A stretch of 64,000 nucleotides of DNA, taken from NCBI GenBank assembly GCA_023053545.1, contig JAKZAN010000002.1, positions 9,420,790 to 9,484,789 of the forward strand. Reading direction: 5' to 3'. This document shows, one piece after another, positions 46,265 to 56,628 of this stretch. Source of the DNA: Lepidurus packardi (lineage: Eukaryota > Arthropoda > Branchiopoda > Notostraca > Triopsidae). How positions within the stretch are numbered: position 1 is the stretch's first letter; the number at the start of each line of letters is the position of its first letter. Both the position numbers and the translations under genes were made by a program. A model generated the notes under the pieces. It did no database searches. It was not told where the DNA came from and saw only the letters and a program-made list of their open reading frames with translations.

Positions 46265-47323
46265 AGGGGGAGTAAGGTACGAAAAAATAAAAAAATATGT
46301 TATAGAGGAGACCAAAATAAGTGTTCTGGCTGAAGAACCCCTATGTCAATTATGCATATTAACCGAGTAATTAATTATTTAGCGGTTTAAGCTCCGCCCC
46401 TTTCCGCCAAATTTCAAATTTTCCTATCCTTATAACATTGGCGGACAGTTGGCCGGAGGCCTAGCGACTTTACCTGTGAGCGCATTCAAAATCGATCCCA
46501 GATCTCATAGGGACCGTACCGTGACCTTTCTTTTGAATGCTTAAGCAGTTTTTTACGCGCTTTGGTTACTTCACAAACTTAATCACAAAAAACCACTTTT
46601 TCTTCGCGCCACGACGGGAATGTTCCGTTCTGTGGCTCAACGAACGTCAACGCCGCGAGCGTGGAGCTCACAACCTGTGTCAGGATAGCCTGCCGGACTA
46701 ACATATTGGGGAGAGCTAGGCTAAGAAGCCTTGGAACGCGTGTTATCCAAAGTCGACATTCCAAAGCGTGGTCTTGTATACGTGCTGACTATTCGCTTGT
46801 TTAGTTTATTAGTTTGTGTCTTTATAAGCTTTGAATTAAAATGAGTGATAACGATAGTGTTTCAAGCGATTCTTCGGATTCTTCGGTTAGTCCGGCAGGC
46901 TATCCTGACACAGGTTGTGAGCTCCACGCTCGCGGCGTTGACGTTCGTTGAGCCACAGAACGGAACATTCCCGTCGTGGCGCGAAGAAAAAGTGGTTTTT
47001 TGTGATTAAGTTTGTGAAGTAACCAAAGCGCGTAAAAAACTGCTTAAGCATTCAAAAGAAAGGTCACGGTACGGTCCCTATGAGATCTGGGATCGATTTT
47101 GAATGCGCTCACAGGTAAAGTCGCTAGGCCTCCGGCCAACTGTCCGCCAATGTTATAAGGATAGGAAAATTTGAAATTTGGCGGAAAGGGGCGGAGCTTA
47201 AACCGCTAAATAATTAATTACTCGGTTAATATGCATAATTGACATAGGGGTTCTTCAGCCAGAACACTTATTTTGGTCTCCTCTATAACATATTTTTTTA
47301 TTTTTTCGTACCTTACTCCCCCT
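46265..47323. mobile_element. Palindromic TTAA transposon with 438-bp inverted arms (Kolobok- or piggyBac-type)
   Basis: Arms 46265-46702 and 46886-47323 are each 438 bp and appear identical in inverse orientation over all the sequence I compared. The spacer is 183 bp. The ends are AGGGGGAGTAAGG...CCTTACTCCCCCT, each flanked by TTAA (46261-46264 and 47324-47327). TTAA duplication is used by the piggyBac and Kolobok superfamilies; as I recall them, the purine-rich AGGG terminus fits Kolobok better than piggyBac (CCC-type ends). The spacer has a short ORF that looks like the N-terminus of a transposase. The arms look like a 5' half copied in inverse orientation, a non-autonomous foldback-like derivative. 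Confidence 0.85.
46841..46951 (+). pseudogene. Transposase N-terminal remnant inside the palindromic element
   Basis: The 36-codon frame starts MSDNDSVSSDSSDSSV in the spacer and runs into the right arm before TGA. An acidic, serine-rich N-terminus is common in TTAA-type transposases. No catalytic part is present. This is a weak call based on composition and position. Confidence 0.35.
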
Positions 47324-47928
47324 TTAAACTGAGGCATTTCACGATTAAGGGCAGCACTGTGGTTGCTGTCTAAAGGTACGCCCTTGACGGGCAACTCTAA
47401 TTCTGCCATTTCAACCACTCTTGTAACTTACGTTCCTATAGTAAACAGATCTCAGTGTTATAATTTAAAGACACTACCAATGTTTCTTGGGCTTTGGTAC
47501 GAACTGACCGTTTTTTGAACACTGGCTTATCTTATTTTGCGAAACGACTTAACATCTGTTTCTGGTCCAGCAAAAAGGGGCGAGAATTCGTATCGAAAAA
47601 TGAAAATGACCTTCGGATCTTTATTGAGACAGGCCTTTCCCTTGTGTACCTTATATCTTTAACTTTTTTTTTCTTAATTCTTATCGTACAACTTATGCGA
47701 GTTATCTCGTAACCTTACGTCCTTGATGCTCTTGTATCGCCTTGGTTTTATTCGTCTTCAAAACTTGAGCCCTAGCTTGGTTTTAATTGCGGAAATGAAC
47801 AATTTATTTTAAAAAAGGAAGTATCAATCTTGATTGTCAAGAACCACGTCTTTATTAGACATTACGTTAAAAACGGATATAATTAGGTAGTTCCTTGTGC
47901 TAAGAATCGTAAACGAATATTGTGCTTG

Positions 47929-48709
47929 CCACTGTTACAAAACTTCTGCGATTTGTGGAGAAAAACGTCCACGAAAAACGGGTAAACGAAAGTGCAGTGT
48001 TTTCTTCTCACTTTTTTCCGACTGCAGCACCCTCCCAATAACAGCAGTTTCCGAACTGCACTTTTAGAAGTCGTCGAGCTTCTAAAAGTGAACCTTCGAA
48101 TCTGCAGTTTTAGAAGCCGTCTGGCTTCTAAAACTGCAGTTTGAAATCTTCACTTTTTAAAGTCGTTGGGCTTCTAAAAGTGCACTTTGGAAACTCCACT
48201 TCTAGTAGTACTCGAGCTTCAATAACGTAAACCTTAATGTACAGTAAGTGAAATTCGTTTATTTGTTTTTTTTTGTCATTTTGTGTTGCAAACAACAAAA
48301 CAATAACAAACAACAAAAAATAAGCTTAATTACAAATAAACCATAAACGTAAAAATACAAACGTACAAAACGCACAACGATGTTTTACGAACATTAGAAC
48401 ATTAGAAACTACGAAACATTAGAACAACGAACATTAGAAACTCCAGGCGATGACTACGGACTTTCGAGACATGCTTTTGCCTCTGTGAGGAAAGGCAAGA
48501 ACGATACCAGCGAAACGCACATTTGCGTTTCCTTATCTTTAAATCCGAGGCATTCCGATTGTAGAAATAATAGAGTTGGCTTCACGTAAGAGGAGTATTT
48601 TGTGTTAAAGACGTAATACGCCGCCATCAATACTGTTACCGCTTCTGCTGAGCTATTACCGATGTAGATGGGTTCACTCCCATCTCCAACTACTGATAAG
48701 TCGGATCCC
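47929..48709. repeat. Long tandem repeat, copy 1
   Basis: It starts CACTGTTACAAAACTTCTGC and ends just before the same start of copy 2. It contains an ordered series of inverted repeats (48059-48090, 48102-48139, 48151-48182), each with TTCTAAAA-type stems and loops such as TCGTCGA or CCGTCTGG. The minus strand has an open frame, 48454-48708. Confidence 0.85.
48454..48708 (-). pseudogene. Repeat-borne ORF, copy 1 (85-codon conserved part)
   Basis: The frame reads GSDLSVVGDGSEPIYIGNSS, then AEAVTVLMAAYYVFNTKYSS, and ends in a stop after ACLESP. The downstream repeat copy has the same frame with only three or four residue changes. It resembles the tail of an uncharacterised element-borne protein; I cannot name it. 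It opens from the repeat junction without a clear start of its own. Confidence 0.4.
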
Positions 48710-49535
48710 ACACTGTTAAAAAACTTCTGCGATTTGTGGAGAAAAACGTCCACGAAAAACGGGTAAACGAAAGTGCAGTGTTTTCTTCTCACTTTTTTCC
48801 GACTGCAGCACCCTCCCAATAACAGCAGTTTCCGAACTGCACTTTTAGAAGTCGTCGAGCTTCTAAAAGTGAACCTTCGAATCTGCAGTTTTAGAAGCCG
48901 TCTGGCTTCTAAAATTGCAGTTTGAAATCTTCACTTTTTGAAGTCGTTGGGCTTCTAAAAGTGCACTTCAGAAACTCCACTTCTTGAAGTACTCGAGCTT
49001 CAATAACGTAAAACTTAATGTGCAGTAAGTGAAATTCATTTATTTCTTTTTTTGTCATTTTGGGTTGCAAACAACAAAACAAAAAACAATAACAAACAAC
49101 AAAACAAAAAACAGTAACAAACAACAAAAAATAACTGAATTACAAATAAACCATAAACGTAAAAATACAAACGTACAAAACGTACAACGATGTTTTATGA
49201 ACATTAGAACATTAGAACCTAGGAAACATTAGGAAACACTAGGAAACAACAAACATTGGAAAGTCCAGGCGGATGACTACGGACTTCCGAGACATGCTTT
49301 TGCCTCTGTGAGGAATGGCAAGAACGATACCAGTGAAACGCACATTTGCGTTTCCTTATCTTTAAATCCGAGGCATTCCGATTGTAGAAATAGTAGAGTT
49401 GGCTTCACGTAAGAGGAGTATTTTATGTCAAAGACGTAATACGCCGCCATCAATACCGTTACTGCTTCTGCTGAGCTATTACCGATGTAGATGGGTTCAC
49501 TCCCATCCACAACTACTGATAAATCGGACCCCACT
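48710..49535. repeat. Long tandem repeat, copy 2
   Basis: Same order of blocks as copy 1, starting CACTGTTAAAAAACTTCTGC, with hairpins at 48840-48871, 48883-48920 and 48932-48963. It is slightly longer because of AACAAAACAAAAAACA-type expansions near 49070-49130. Confidence 0.85.
49277..49534 (-). pseudogene. Repeat-borne ORF, copy 2
   Basis: 85 codons starting MGSDLSVVVDGSEPIYIGNS and ending ACLGSP. It is nearly the same as the frame in copy 1 (changes include G/V, NT/DI and E/G). Both copies stay open, which could simply mean that the duplication is recent. Confidence 0.4.
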
Positions 49536-50145
49536 GCAATTATAAAAGGTGGGCCCCTTTTTATTTCAGAAATTGAATCAAGCAGGTTTGCGGATTCCTT
49601 TCAAAAAGAGAAAACAATGTTACACAGACTTCTCAACCAAAGAAACGTTCAGTTACCTCTCGTATGTCAAATAAATGTCTCCATGCGTTCCTATCCTTCT
49701 TTTGCCCATGAGCATGCGAGGACGAATTTCCAAAACAAGGCGATAAGCCACTTCTAAAATTGGAGTTGGTGATGAATGCTAGTTAATTTTTTTCTAACTT
49801 GAACTACCTGATTCATTGTCGAACTCCTTATGCTTTATTTAACTTCGAATTCGTCCGTCTCCTCGGAAATCGCATTGTCTAACTCGACAAAAACTAGCTT
49901 GTTCTCGTCTACCATATTCCGTACTTTTAGGCACGCAGGGTTTTTCTAACTCTGTCAAAACTATACAAATATATTCAATCTATATTTAATAAGATTAAGA
50001 AATTTACAGAAACAAGTGTAAAACGGGTCAAACACGGGTCTTCAAAACGCCTTTCGCAGCAACAGTGAAAAATTTATATATATATATTTTATTTTTTCCA
50101 TTATTTTTTCCCGTGGTTACTTTGTTTGCTTACTTTTTAGCTTTT

Positions 50146-50365
50146 TTACTCTCTTTTTTCCTATGTGCGCATTATGAAACAAGCACTGCAGAAAAGTGTA
50201 AAATGGAACTGCTAAAAGTGCAGCCTTTTCCTCTCTTTTCCCCCGTAGCCGCATTCTGAAGCAGGCACTGCAGAAGGTGAAAACTGGAGCTGCCAAAAGT
50301 GCAGCTTTTTACTCTCTTTTTTCCTATGTGCGCTTTATGAAGCAGGCATTGCAGAAAGTGCAGCT
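50146..50365. repeat. Tandem repeat, ~80-bp unit, about 2.7 copies
   Basis: Units share the pattern CTCTCTTTT, CGCATTATGAAACAAGCACT, GCAGAAAAGTG, AACTGCTAAAAGTGCAG with moderate divergence. The AAAAGTGCAG motif also occurs in the hairpins of the long repeat to the left, so the two are probably related. Confidence 0.7.
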
Positions 50366-50509
50366 TGTATGCAGCAAGTGAAGCACTTTAAGTTGCGGTT
50401 TTCGGACCCCTTTTTAACAGTGTGGACAAACGTTTTTCTTTGCGAACTATTTATTCTTGTTAACTTTTTTTTCATGATGTATAAGAGAGGGTTACAGTTG
50501 GGGTGATTA

Positions 50510-51611
50510 GTTATTAGGCATCCGCATCCGTTTATACAAATGCGCATCGTAAAGCAACCGGCATTTTTCTTCCAGTCTCCGGTTTCACCTTTGCGAATAA
50601 AATTACTCAGGATTCGTTGCTATCTTTCACTATCTCTGCATTAACTGCTGGAATTTCTTGACAGTTTTTTAAGTTAAGATTTTTCATGCCGTTGCTCTTC
50701 GGTAATATTTTTGTTAAGAAAAGAAGCCAACGTTTGGCTTTCGCTACGCAAATTCTAACAAATGTAACACAATAGTGAATAACATATGAAGTTTCCTACA
50801 ATTTTTTTCGTAACATTTTTATTTGAAATTTTAGCTTCTCCATGTTTCGTAGCTGAAATTGATATTGGGATGACGTCGTTTTTCTCACGCTTATTTAGCA
50901 TGATTCAGGAAGGGGCCTTACACGATATCGTCACGCAGAAAGCAGAAAGCAGTCTGCAAACTGTCCCTTAGTACCCTTTGTATTGCTGTAGGTTCAACAG
51001 TCTATGGTCCTATAGTAATGGGATGTAATACCATCTTTACGATACCCTGGCTAGGTGGATTACTTTAGACAGCTCCAACAGATTCGCTGGCAGTAAATGA
51101 AAGGCGAATGCAATGTTAGTTTGACGAGGAGATTACATCTTCTCAATTACTTCAACATTTTGGCATCATTTTGAGCATGTTATCAGGTATTGGAACATCG
51201 CTTCCCATAATTAAGGCTCCCGTATACCTAAGCTTATTGATGCGAAACAGTCACAGATGCCACTGATGTTTTTTACCGTGTTGCAAACGCCTTGCGTATG
51301 AAAGTGTTAAAAAAAGAAACATACGACAGCTAATTGCCGGCGAATCCTCTCTTTCAAAGAACTTTTTTTTCAGTTCGAAATTACAGAAAATTACATTTAA
51401 GAAAAATGGCGATCCAAATGTCACCTGTTGTTACTTTCATGCTGTAAATTTTCTTGGCTGCATTCAAGAATTTCTTACCCCGTTAAAAAGCCATCTGGAT
51501 CGCCACGCACTAAGAGGTCCCTATATTGAATTCACGACTAATTGAATTAATTCAGCATTGTTGACTGCTGTCTAAAGATGCAGCCTTGACGGGCGACTAT
51601 AATTCTGCCAT
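50510..51611 (-). pseudogene. Sulfotransferase pseudogene SULT-D
   Basis: Degenerate exon 4 (about 50510-50757), exon 3 remnants (about 50800-51200) and exon 1 (about 51400-51611) in the usual order; exon 2 was not found. Exon 1 opens ATG GCA GAA TTA TAG, a stop at codon 5, and many indels follow. It is closest to SULT-C (matching CCTTGACGGGC(G/A)ACT near the start). The site equal to the SULT-C insertion carries no element, so that insertion came after these copies separated. Confidence 0.85.
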
Positions 51612-51830
51612 TTCACTCCACGAAAGGTACTGAAATACCTTAGCAACTGTTATCACTATTCATTAGACACTGCTCATGTAGCCTAACCTACTTGGTAACA
51701 CAGTGGCTGGTTTATTTAATGTCTTAGTATTTATCATTAAATGACTCAGCTTGATTTTCAGTTTCAAGCCCAAGGGCGCCAGCCCCCTTCCAACGCAATG
51801 ACCTCTAGGGAGACGTGCCTTTGAGTTTCA

Positions 51831-52826
<996 letters not shown>

Positions 52827-52851
52827 TGTACCGCTACTGTGCTGGACTTTT

Positions 52852-52895
52852 CTTGGCTTCATCCCAAAGCGATCTATGCATGAAAATACCAATCT
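52852..52895 (-). pseudogene. Detached SULT exon 1 scrap
   Basis: Reads GIFMHRSLWDEAK on the minus strand, matching GILIHRSFWDEAK of SULT-G exon 1. It lies alone just upstream of SULT-E, with unrelated sequence on both sides. Confidence 0.7.
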
Positions 52896-53195
52896 GTTTG
52901 AACGCATCCGTACGTCTGCACTCGTACTTGTCAACTTCTTGATAGTTTAACCACATTTGCGTGGCGGAGATCCATTATCTTGTGAACTTCTTTTTGAAGG
53001 ATAACACAGGAATTTGAACTTCGAACTGCTGTTGCTGGGTCACGTCGTACCCTCTCAATTCCGCCGACGTATTTTCCGTGATGGTTCGAAACAAGATCCT
53101 GGAAGCTTGAACTCAGATGGCAGAATTTTTTTTTATATTTTCCATCTTGGTTGCTAAGGCCCATACAGTATCTAACATAGTATAAACGTTTACAT

Positions 53196-53690
53196 AGTAG
53201 ACGAGGGTATCTTCCAATGTAAGGGTATTCGATCCTGCTTTTTTGGTCTCAATAGGATGTGGCAGTAGCCCTACTGAGGAACATAGGAGGGGATGGATTC
53301 ACAGTCTTGCCCATCGTACTAATCTACTGTGTAAACCTTTGTACTGTGGTACATAGGTTTCTCTGTAGGATAACAAGGGTATCTTCCAATGCAAAGGTTT
53401 TGGACCGACTCTCTAAGTCTCAATAGTATATTCAAGTAAAAGTCCAGAATATCAAAGGGTACACTCGAAAACCACCCAGTGCAGTTCAAAAAAGGTCACA
53501 ACGGTTTACAAAGCTCTCAGAGTTCTTAGAGTACGGATTAAGAGTGCCTACTTGGGGTTACGATGGGCACGGTCTGTGAATCCATACCTCCTACGTTCCT
53601 TAGTACCCGCACATCCTCCTGAGACCGAGAAGCCCGGTCCCAAAACCTTTACATTGGAAGATACCTTTTTGTTATCATACTGTAAAACTT
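53196..53690. mobile_element. Compound MITE with an extra internal end
   Basis: The left end (GGGTATCTTCCAATGTAAGG, from about 53207) is matched inverted by the right end (ACCTTTACATTGGAAGATACC, about 53645-53665). The inverted match extends inward: GGATTCACAG at 53294 pairs with CTGTGAATCC at 53573, and GCCCATCG pairs with CGATGGGC. A second left-type end (GGTATCTTCCAATGCAAAGG) sits inside at about 53380, so two copies are nested or one arm is duplicated. There is no coding frame. Confidence 0.75.
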
Positions 53691-54079
53691 ATACGATCCA
53701 TGTCTGAATTGGACACTGTTGAAAGTTAGGATAATTAGGCAAGTCTTTTCTTGCAAACTAGCAAAGGGAACTTCCAATCGAGCTCAATTTGCACCTGTAA
53801 AATGTAAATCTGTTTCAAACAGGGAAAGCTCTGGCAACAGTGTATTTGGTAGAGACATGGGGTGTACTCTTACAGTGGTTTACTGTAATCAATTCTGGTT
53901 TACAGTGAATTGCATGCTCTTGGACAAAATAAAGGTAGTAACATTACGAATTTTTACCACGTAAGCAAACAATTACCGGCTTCTGTACGGGAAAACAAAT
54001 ATCTGTAATAACACAAAACTGGCTTTAGGGCGTGCTTTCGCTTTCTCTGCTATTCCAAAGTATTCAGATTTGAAAAAGA
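53691..54079. other. Spacer with no recognised feature
   Basis: Lies between the compound MITE and SULT-F. The small plus-strand frame at 53719-53964 has no family features. Confidence 0.45.
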
Positions 54080-55250
54080 AAATTAAGGTCGCTGGTACCC
54101 AATCTATCTGCATTCCATTTATCAACCCTCGCGTTCATTTTGTCGGAGAAATGGTTCTGGCCTATCTCCTGTTTAGCCTTTTCGCATAAAAGTACCATCT
54201 TTGGTCAAAATCCCCGATGTTTTGCCGGACTCCCCGTTAAGGGCTGGATTGCCTTACAGCTCTGGAAGCTCAAGTGTTCCATCAAAGTAGGGATTTGTTC
54301 CTCCTAGACAGATTTGTCCAAAAATGAGGCCAACTTGTCGATTTCGGCGCGTAGGTCTTGGTATTTAGAAAACTCTCTTTCAGAACTTTCTCATCTAGTA
54401 GTGAGATAAACACATACTTGTTTCATATCTTCTTAGAACATGTAATGTAAATTTGGATGACCTGGTTTCTCCTAAGCTTCGAGGACATGATTAAAGAAGG
54501 AACCGTGCATGATTTCGCCACGCTTAAAATATTCCACAAACTGCTCCAGATTGTCTTCGTACTTATGCATTACAATTGACTTGTGATGTTAATAATAAGA
54601 TATAATGACGTCTTTCGGGTTTCTGGCGACGTACACTACTTGGCCACCTCCAAGAGGTTGGGTGGGAGTAAGTGAAACGGTAAATGGCGTTTCAATGAAT
54701 CGAGGTGATAGTATCCGTTCTATCTCTTCAATAGTGCCACACTTAATGTAGAAACGCTTCCATTTTTCCGTATGGGAACCGACAAGTATACTCCTCCTAA
54801 TGGGAATTAGTTATTATAGTTAGTTAAGAATAGAACTGTAGATTGCTTTTTATTCATTTATTTACTTTTAAATAGTCGTTAAGAATAGGAACATAAATCT
54901 ATGAACATAAATCCTCTTACTCTAAGAATGGAAAAATCCTATTGACAGGAAGTTTGGCTCCTTCATAGTCGCAGTTATTGCGTATAAGCCAAGTCATTTC
55001 TTGGGCCACGTGGTTCCTAAATGTGGGAAATTTGTTTTGGGTACTGAAAATAAAACTTGGATTGCTTTTCAGTTGGGGAGCTTACCGCATTTTGGGTAAG
55101 TGATAACCCAAACTGATTGTGTCTCACTTTCATGTTATAGATTGTTTTGGCTGACTCCCAGAACGTTTTAGCCATAAAGAAGCCACCGGGCTCACTAGAA
55201 ATAAAAGTCTCGGTTCTGTAATTGGGAAAATCTCGAGTACAGGCAACATT
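54080..55250 (-). pseudogene. Sulfotransferase pseudogene SULT-F
   Basis: All four exon regions are present: exon 1 about 55086-55250 (first codons missing), exon 2 about 54920-55017, exon 3 about 54417-54795 and exon 4 about 54080-54357. In exon 3 the conserved Met-Phe-Tyr-Glu codons read ATG TTC TAA GAA, a stop in place of Tyr. Further frameshifts and lost acceptors are seen. It is a sister of SULT-E. Confidence 0.88.
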
Positions 55251-55469
55251 TTAACAGATGTACACCTTTTAACTTTAAACAAAGTGTTGGATGTTCAAGG
55301 AATAAGTTAATAATTATTTCAATGATATTGTATAGAAAACAAAGACAAATTCCAATATTGTCAGTCAATCGTATATTAGGCTGCTTTAAGAAAAGAATAC
55401 ATATACCCTAATCTGAAGATATTTTTTACGTTCTGAGATGTATTTCAAGATGAGAGAGCAAGGCTACAA

Positions 55470-56628
55470 TTAAAGTGCGAAAGTTAGACTGCTAGTAGCT
55501 AAATTGTGCGAGATCCATTTATCGAAACAATCATTTATCCTGTCCGAGAAATGGTTTTTCCAATCTCCGGTTTCGCCCTTTCTAATGAAGTGACCTTCGC
55601 TGTTCACAAACCCTGTCACTTTGATGGGTTCGTAGTTAACGGCTGGATTTTTCTTGAAATTTTTTAAACTCAGATGCTCTAACAAGTCATTCGTTTGGTC
55701 TTCCGTCAACGGTTTGTTAAGAAAACGAGTTAACTTTTGAATTTCACACCGCAGATCCTAAGAAAATATTGTACTAATAGTTTAGTTGTTTTTTCGTGTG
55801 TCGAATTAATTCGAATTCGTACCCTTTTCATATCTTCATAAAACATGAACCACATATTGGGGTGATCGCGTACCTCCCATGCTCCTAACACATGGTTGAA
55901 GTAGGAACTATATGTGATCTCGTCCCGTAAGAAATGGTCAACGAATTGCTCCAGAGTACCGTTGTATTTTTGAATTTTGAAGAATTTATGATGGTACAAA
56001 TATGACGTGCTAACATCATTCGGGTTCCGAGCTACATAGACTACTTTGGTCACGTGCAAAATGGCGGGCGGAAGCAAGCGGAGGGGCAAATGTGTTTTTA
56101 TGAATCGAGGCGATGGCCTTCGTTCAATGTCTTCAACTGTGGGCAGGTTTTTGCGGAATTGCTCGTGTTCCGGAGCGTTCATTCCCGCAAGTAAACTAAG
56201 CCTAATAAGACGGTGTTTAAAAACCGTTAGAATAGCCTTCGTTTCCATTGTTCTTACTCTAAGAATGGAAATCGTGTCATTAGAGACTGCTTGGCTCCTT
56301 CGAAGTCGCAGTTATTAGCAATTAACCAAGTCATTTCTTGGGTCCAGGTTGTTCCTGTCATACATATGAAATTCAATACGAATGTAGGACGGTATATACA
56401 ATTGCGTATTGTACCACTTTTCGGGAAAGTAACTAGCCACACGTCATCCGGTCTCACTTTCATGTTGTAAATTTTCTTGGCTTCATCCCAAAACGATCTA
56501 TGTATCAGAATACCTCCGGGTTCCCCGCGAAGAAACGTGTCGTTGAAATTAGGAAAATCGCGACTGATAATGGCACCGCGGATGCTGTCAAGAGGAACCA
56601 GCTTGACTGGCAGCTCTAATTCTACCAT
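55470..56628 (-). CDS. Cytosolic sulfotransferase SULT-G (intact)
   Basis: Exons 56415-56628, 56258-56354, 55823-56201 and 55470-55757 (214, 97, 379, 288 nt; 325 residues). An upstream in-frame ATG at 56640 exists, but the start at 56628 (MVELELPVKLVPLDS) gives the 214-nt exon shared by the family. It keeps the usual PKSGTTW where the other intact copies have PKCGTTW. The 3'-phosphate motif reads RNPNDVSTS (Lys changed to Asn, binding Arg and Ser kept). IKTHLP and RKGETGDWKNHF are present. Intron 1 is only 60 bp and has no stop codon in frame, so intron retention would still give an open frame. Confidence 0.92.

Larger units (their letters stand above)
45109..47409 (-). pseudogene. Sulfotransferase SULT-C, exon 1 split by a transposon
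   Basis: Exon 1 is in two pieces, 47324-47409 (MAELELPVKGVPLDS to EMPQFK) and 46133-46264 (GTLIRGDPGGFLMG to PKCG), with a 1,059-bp element between. Exons 2-4 are 45977-46073, 45526-45904 and 45109-45402 (97, 379, 294 nt). All are open, with proper splice sites and all motifs (catalytic His in IKSHLP, VTRNPKDVITS, RKGETGDWKNHF). Taking out the element and one TTAA gives an exon of 86+132-4 = 214 nt, the exact size in paralogues, with frame kept. As it stands the frame enters the element and stops, so no normal enzyme can be made from this allele. The lack of any other damage implies a recent event, perhaps polymorphic. Confidence 0.88.
47410..50509. other. Repeat-filled spacer between SULT-C and SULT-D
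   Basis: Contains the SULT-C 5' flank, a two-copy ~780-bp tandem repeat (47929-49535) and an ~80-bp tandem repeat (50146-50365). A motif CACTGTTA(A)AAA begins each long copy and occurs inverted at about 50410-50421, suggesting that all this was once one element. No host gene was recognised. Confidence 0.6.

Noticed and set aside
46579-46764. 61-codon minus-strand frame inside the palindromic element
   Set aside because: It lies in an inverted arm; no transposase features, and the same sequence is present reversed in the other arm.
48059-48963. CRISPR-like array
   Set aside because: The repeats are imperfect hairpins with unequal spacing within a eukaryotic transposon-like repeat; no cas context.
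47929-49535. Possible LTR pair (direct repeats ~780 bp)
   Set aside because: The two copies are directly abutting with no internal region, no TG...CA ends were seen, and internal hairpins and an ORF do not fit LTRs.
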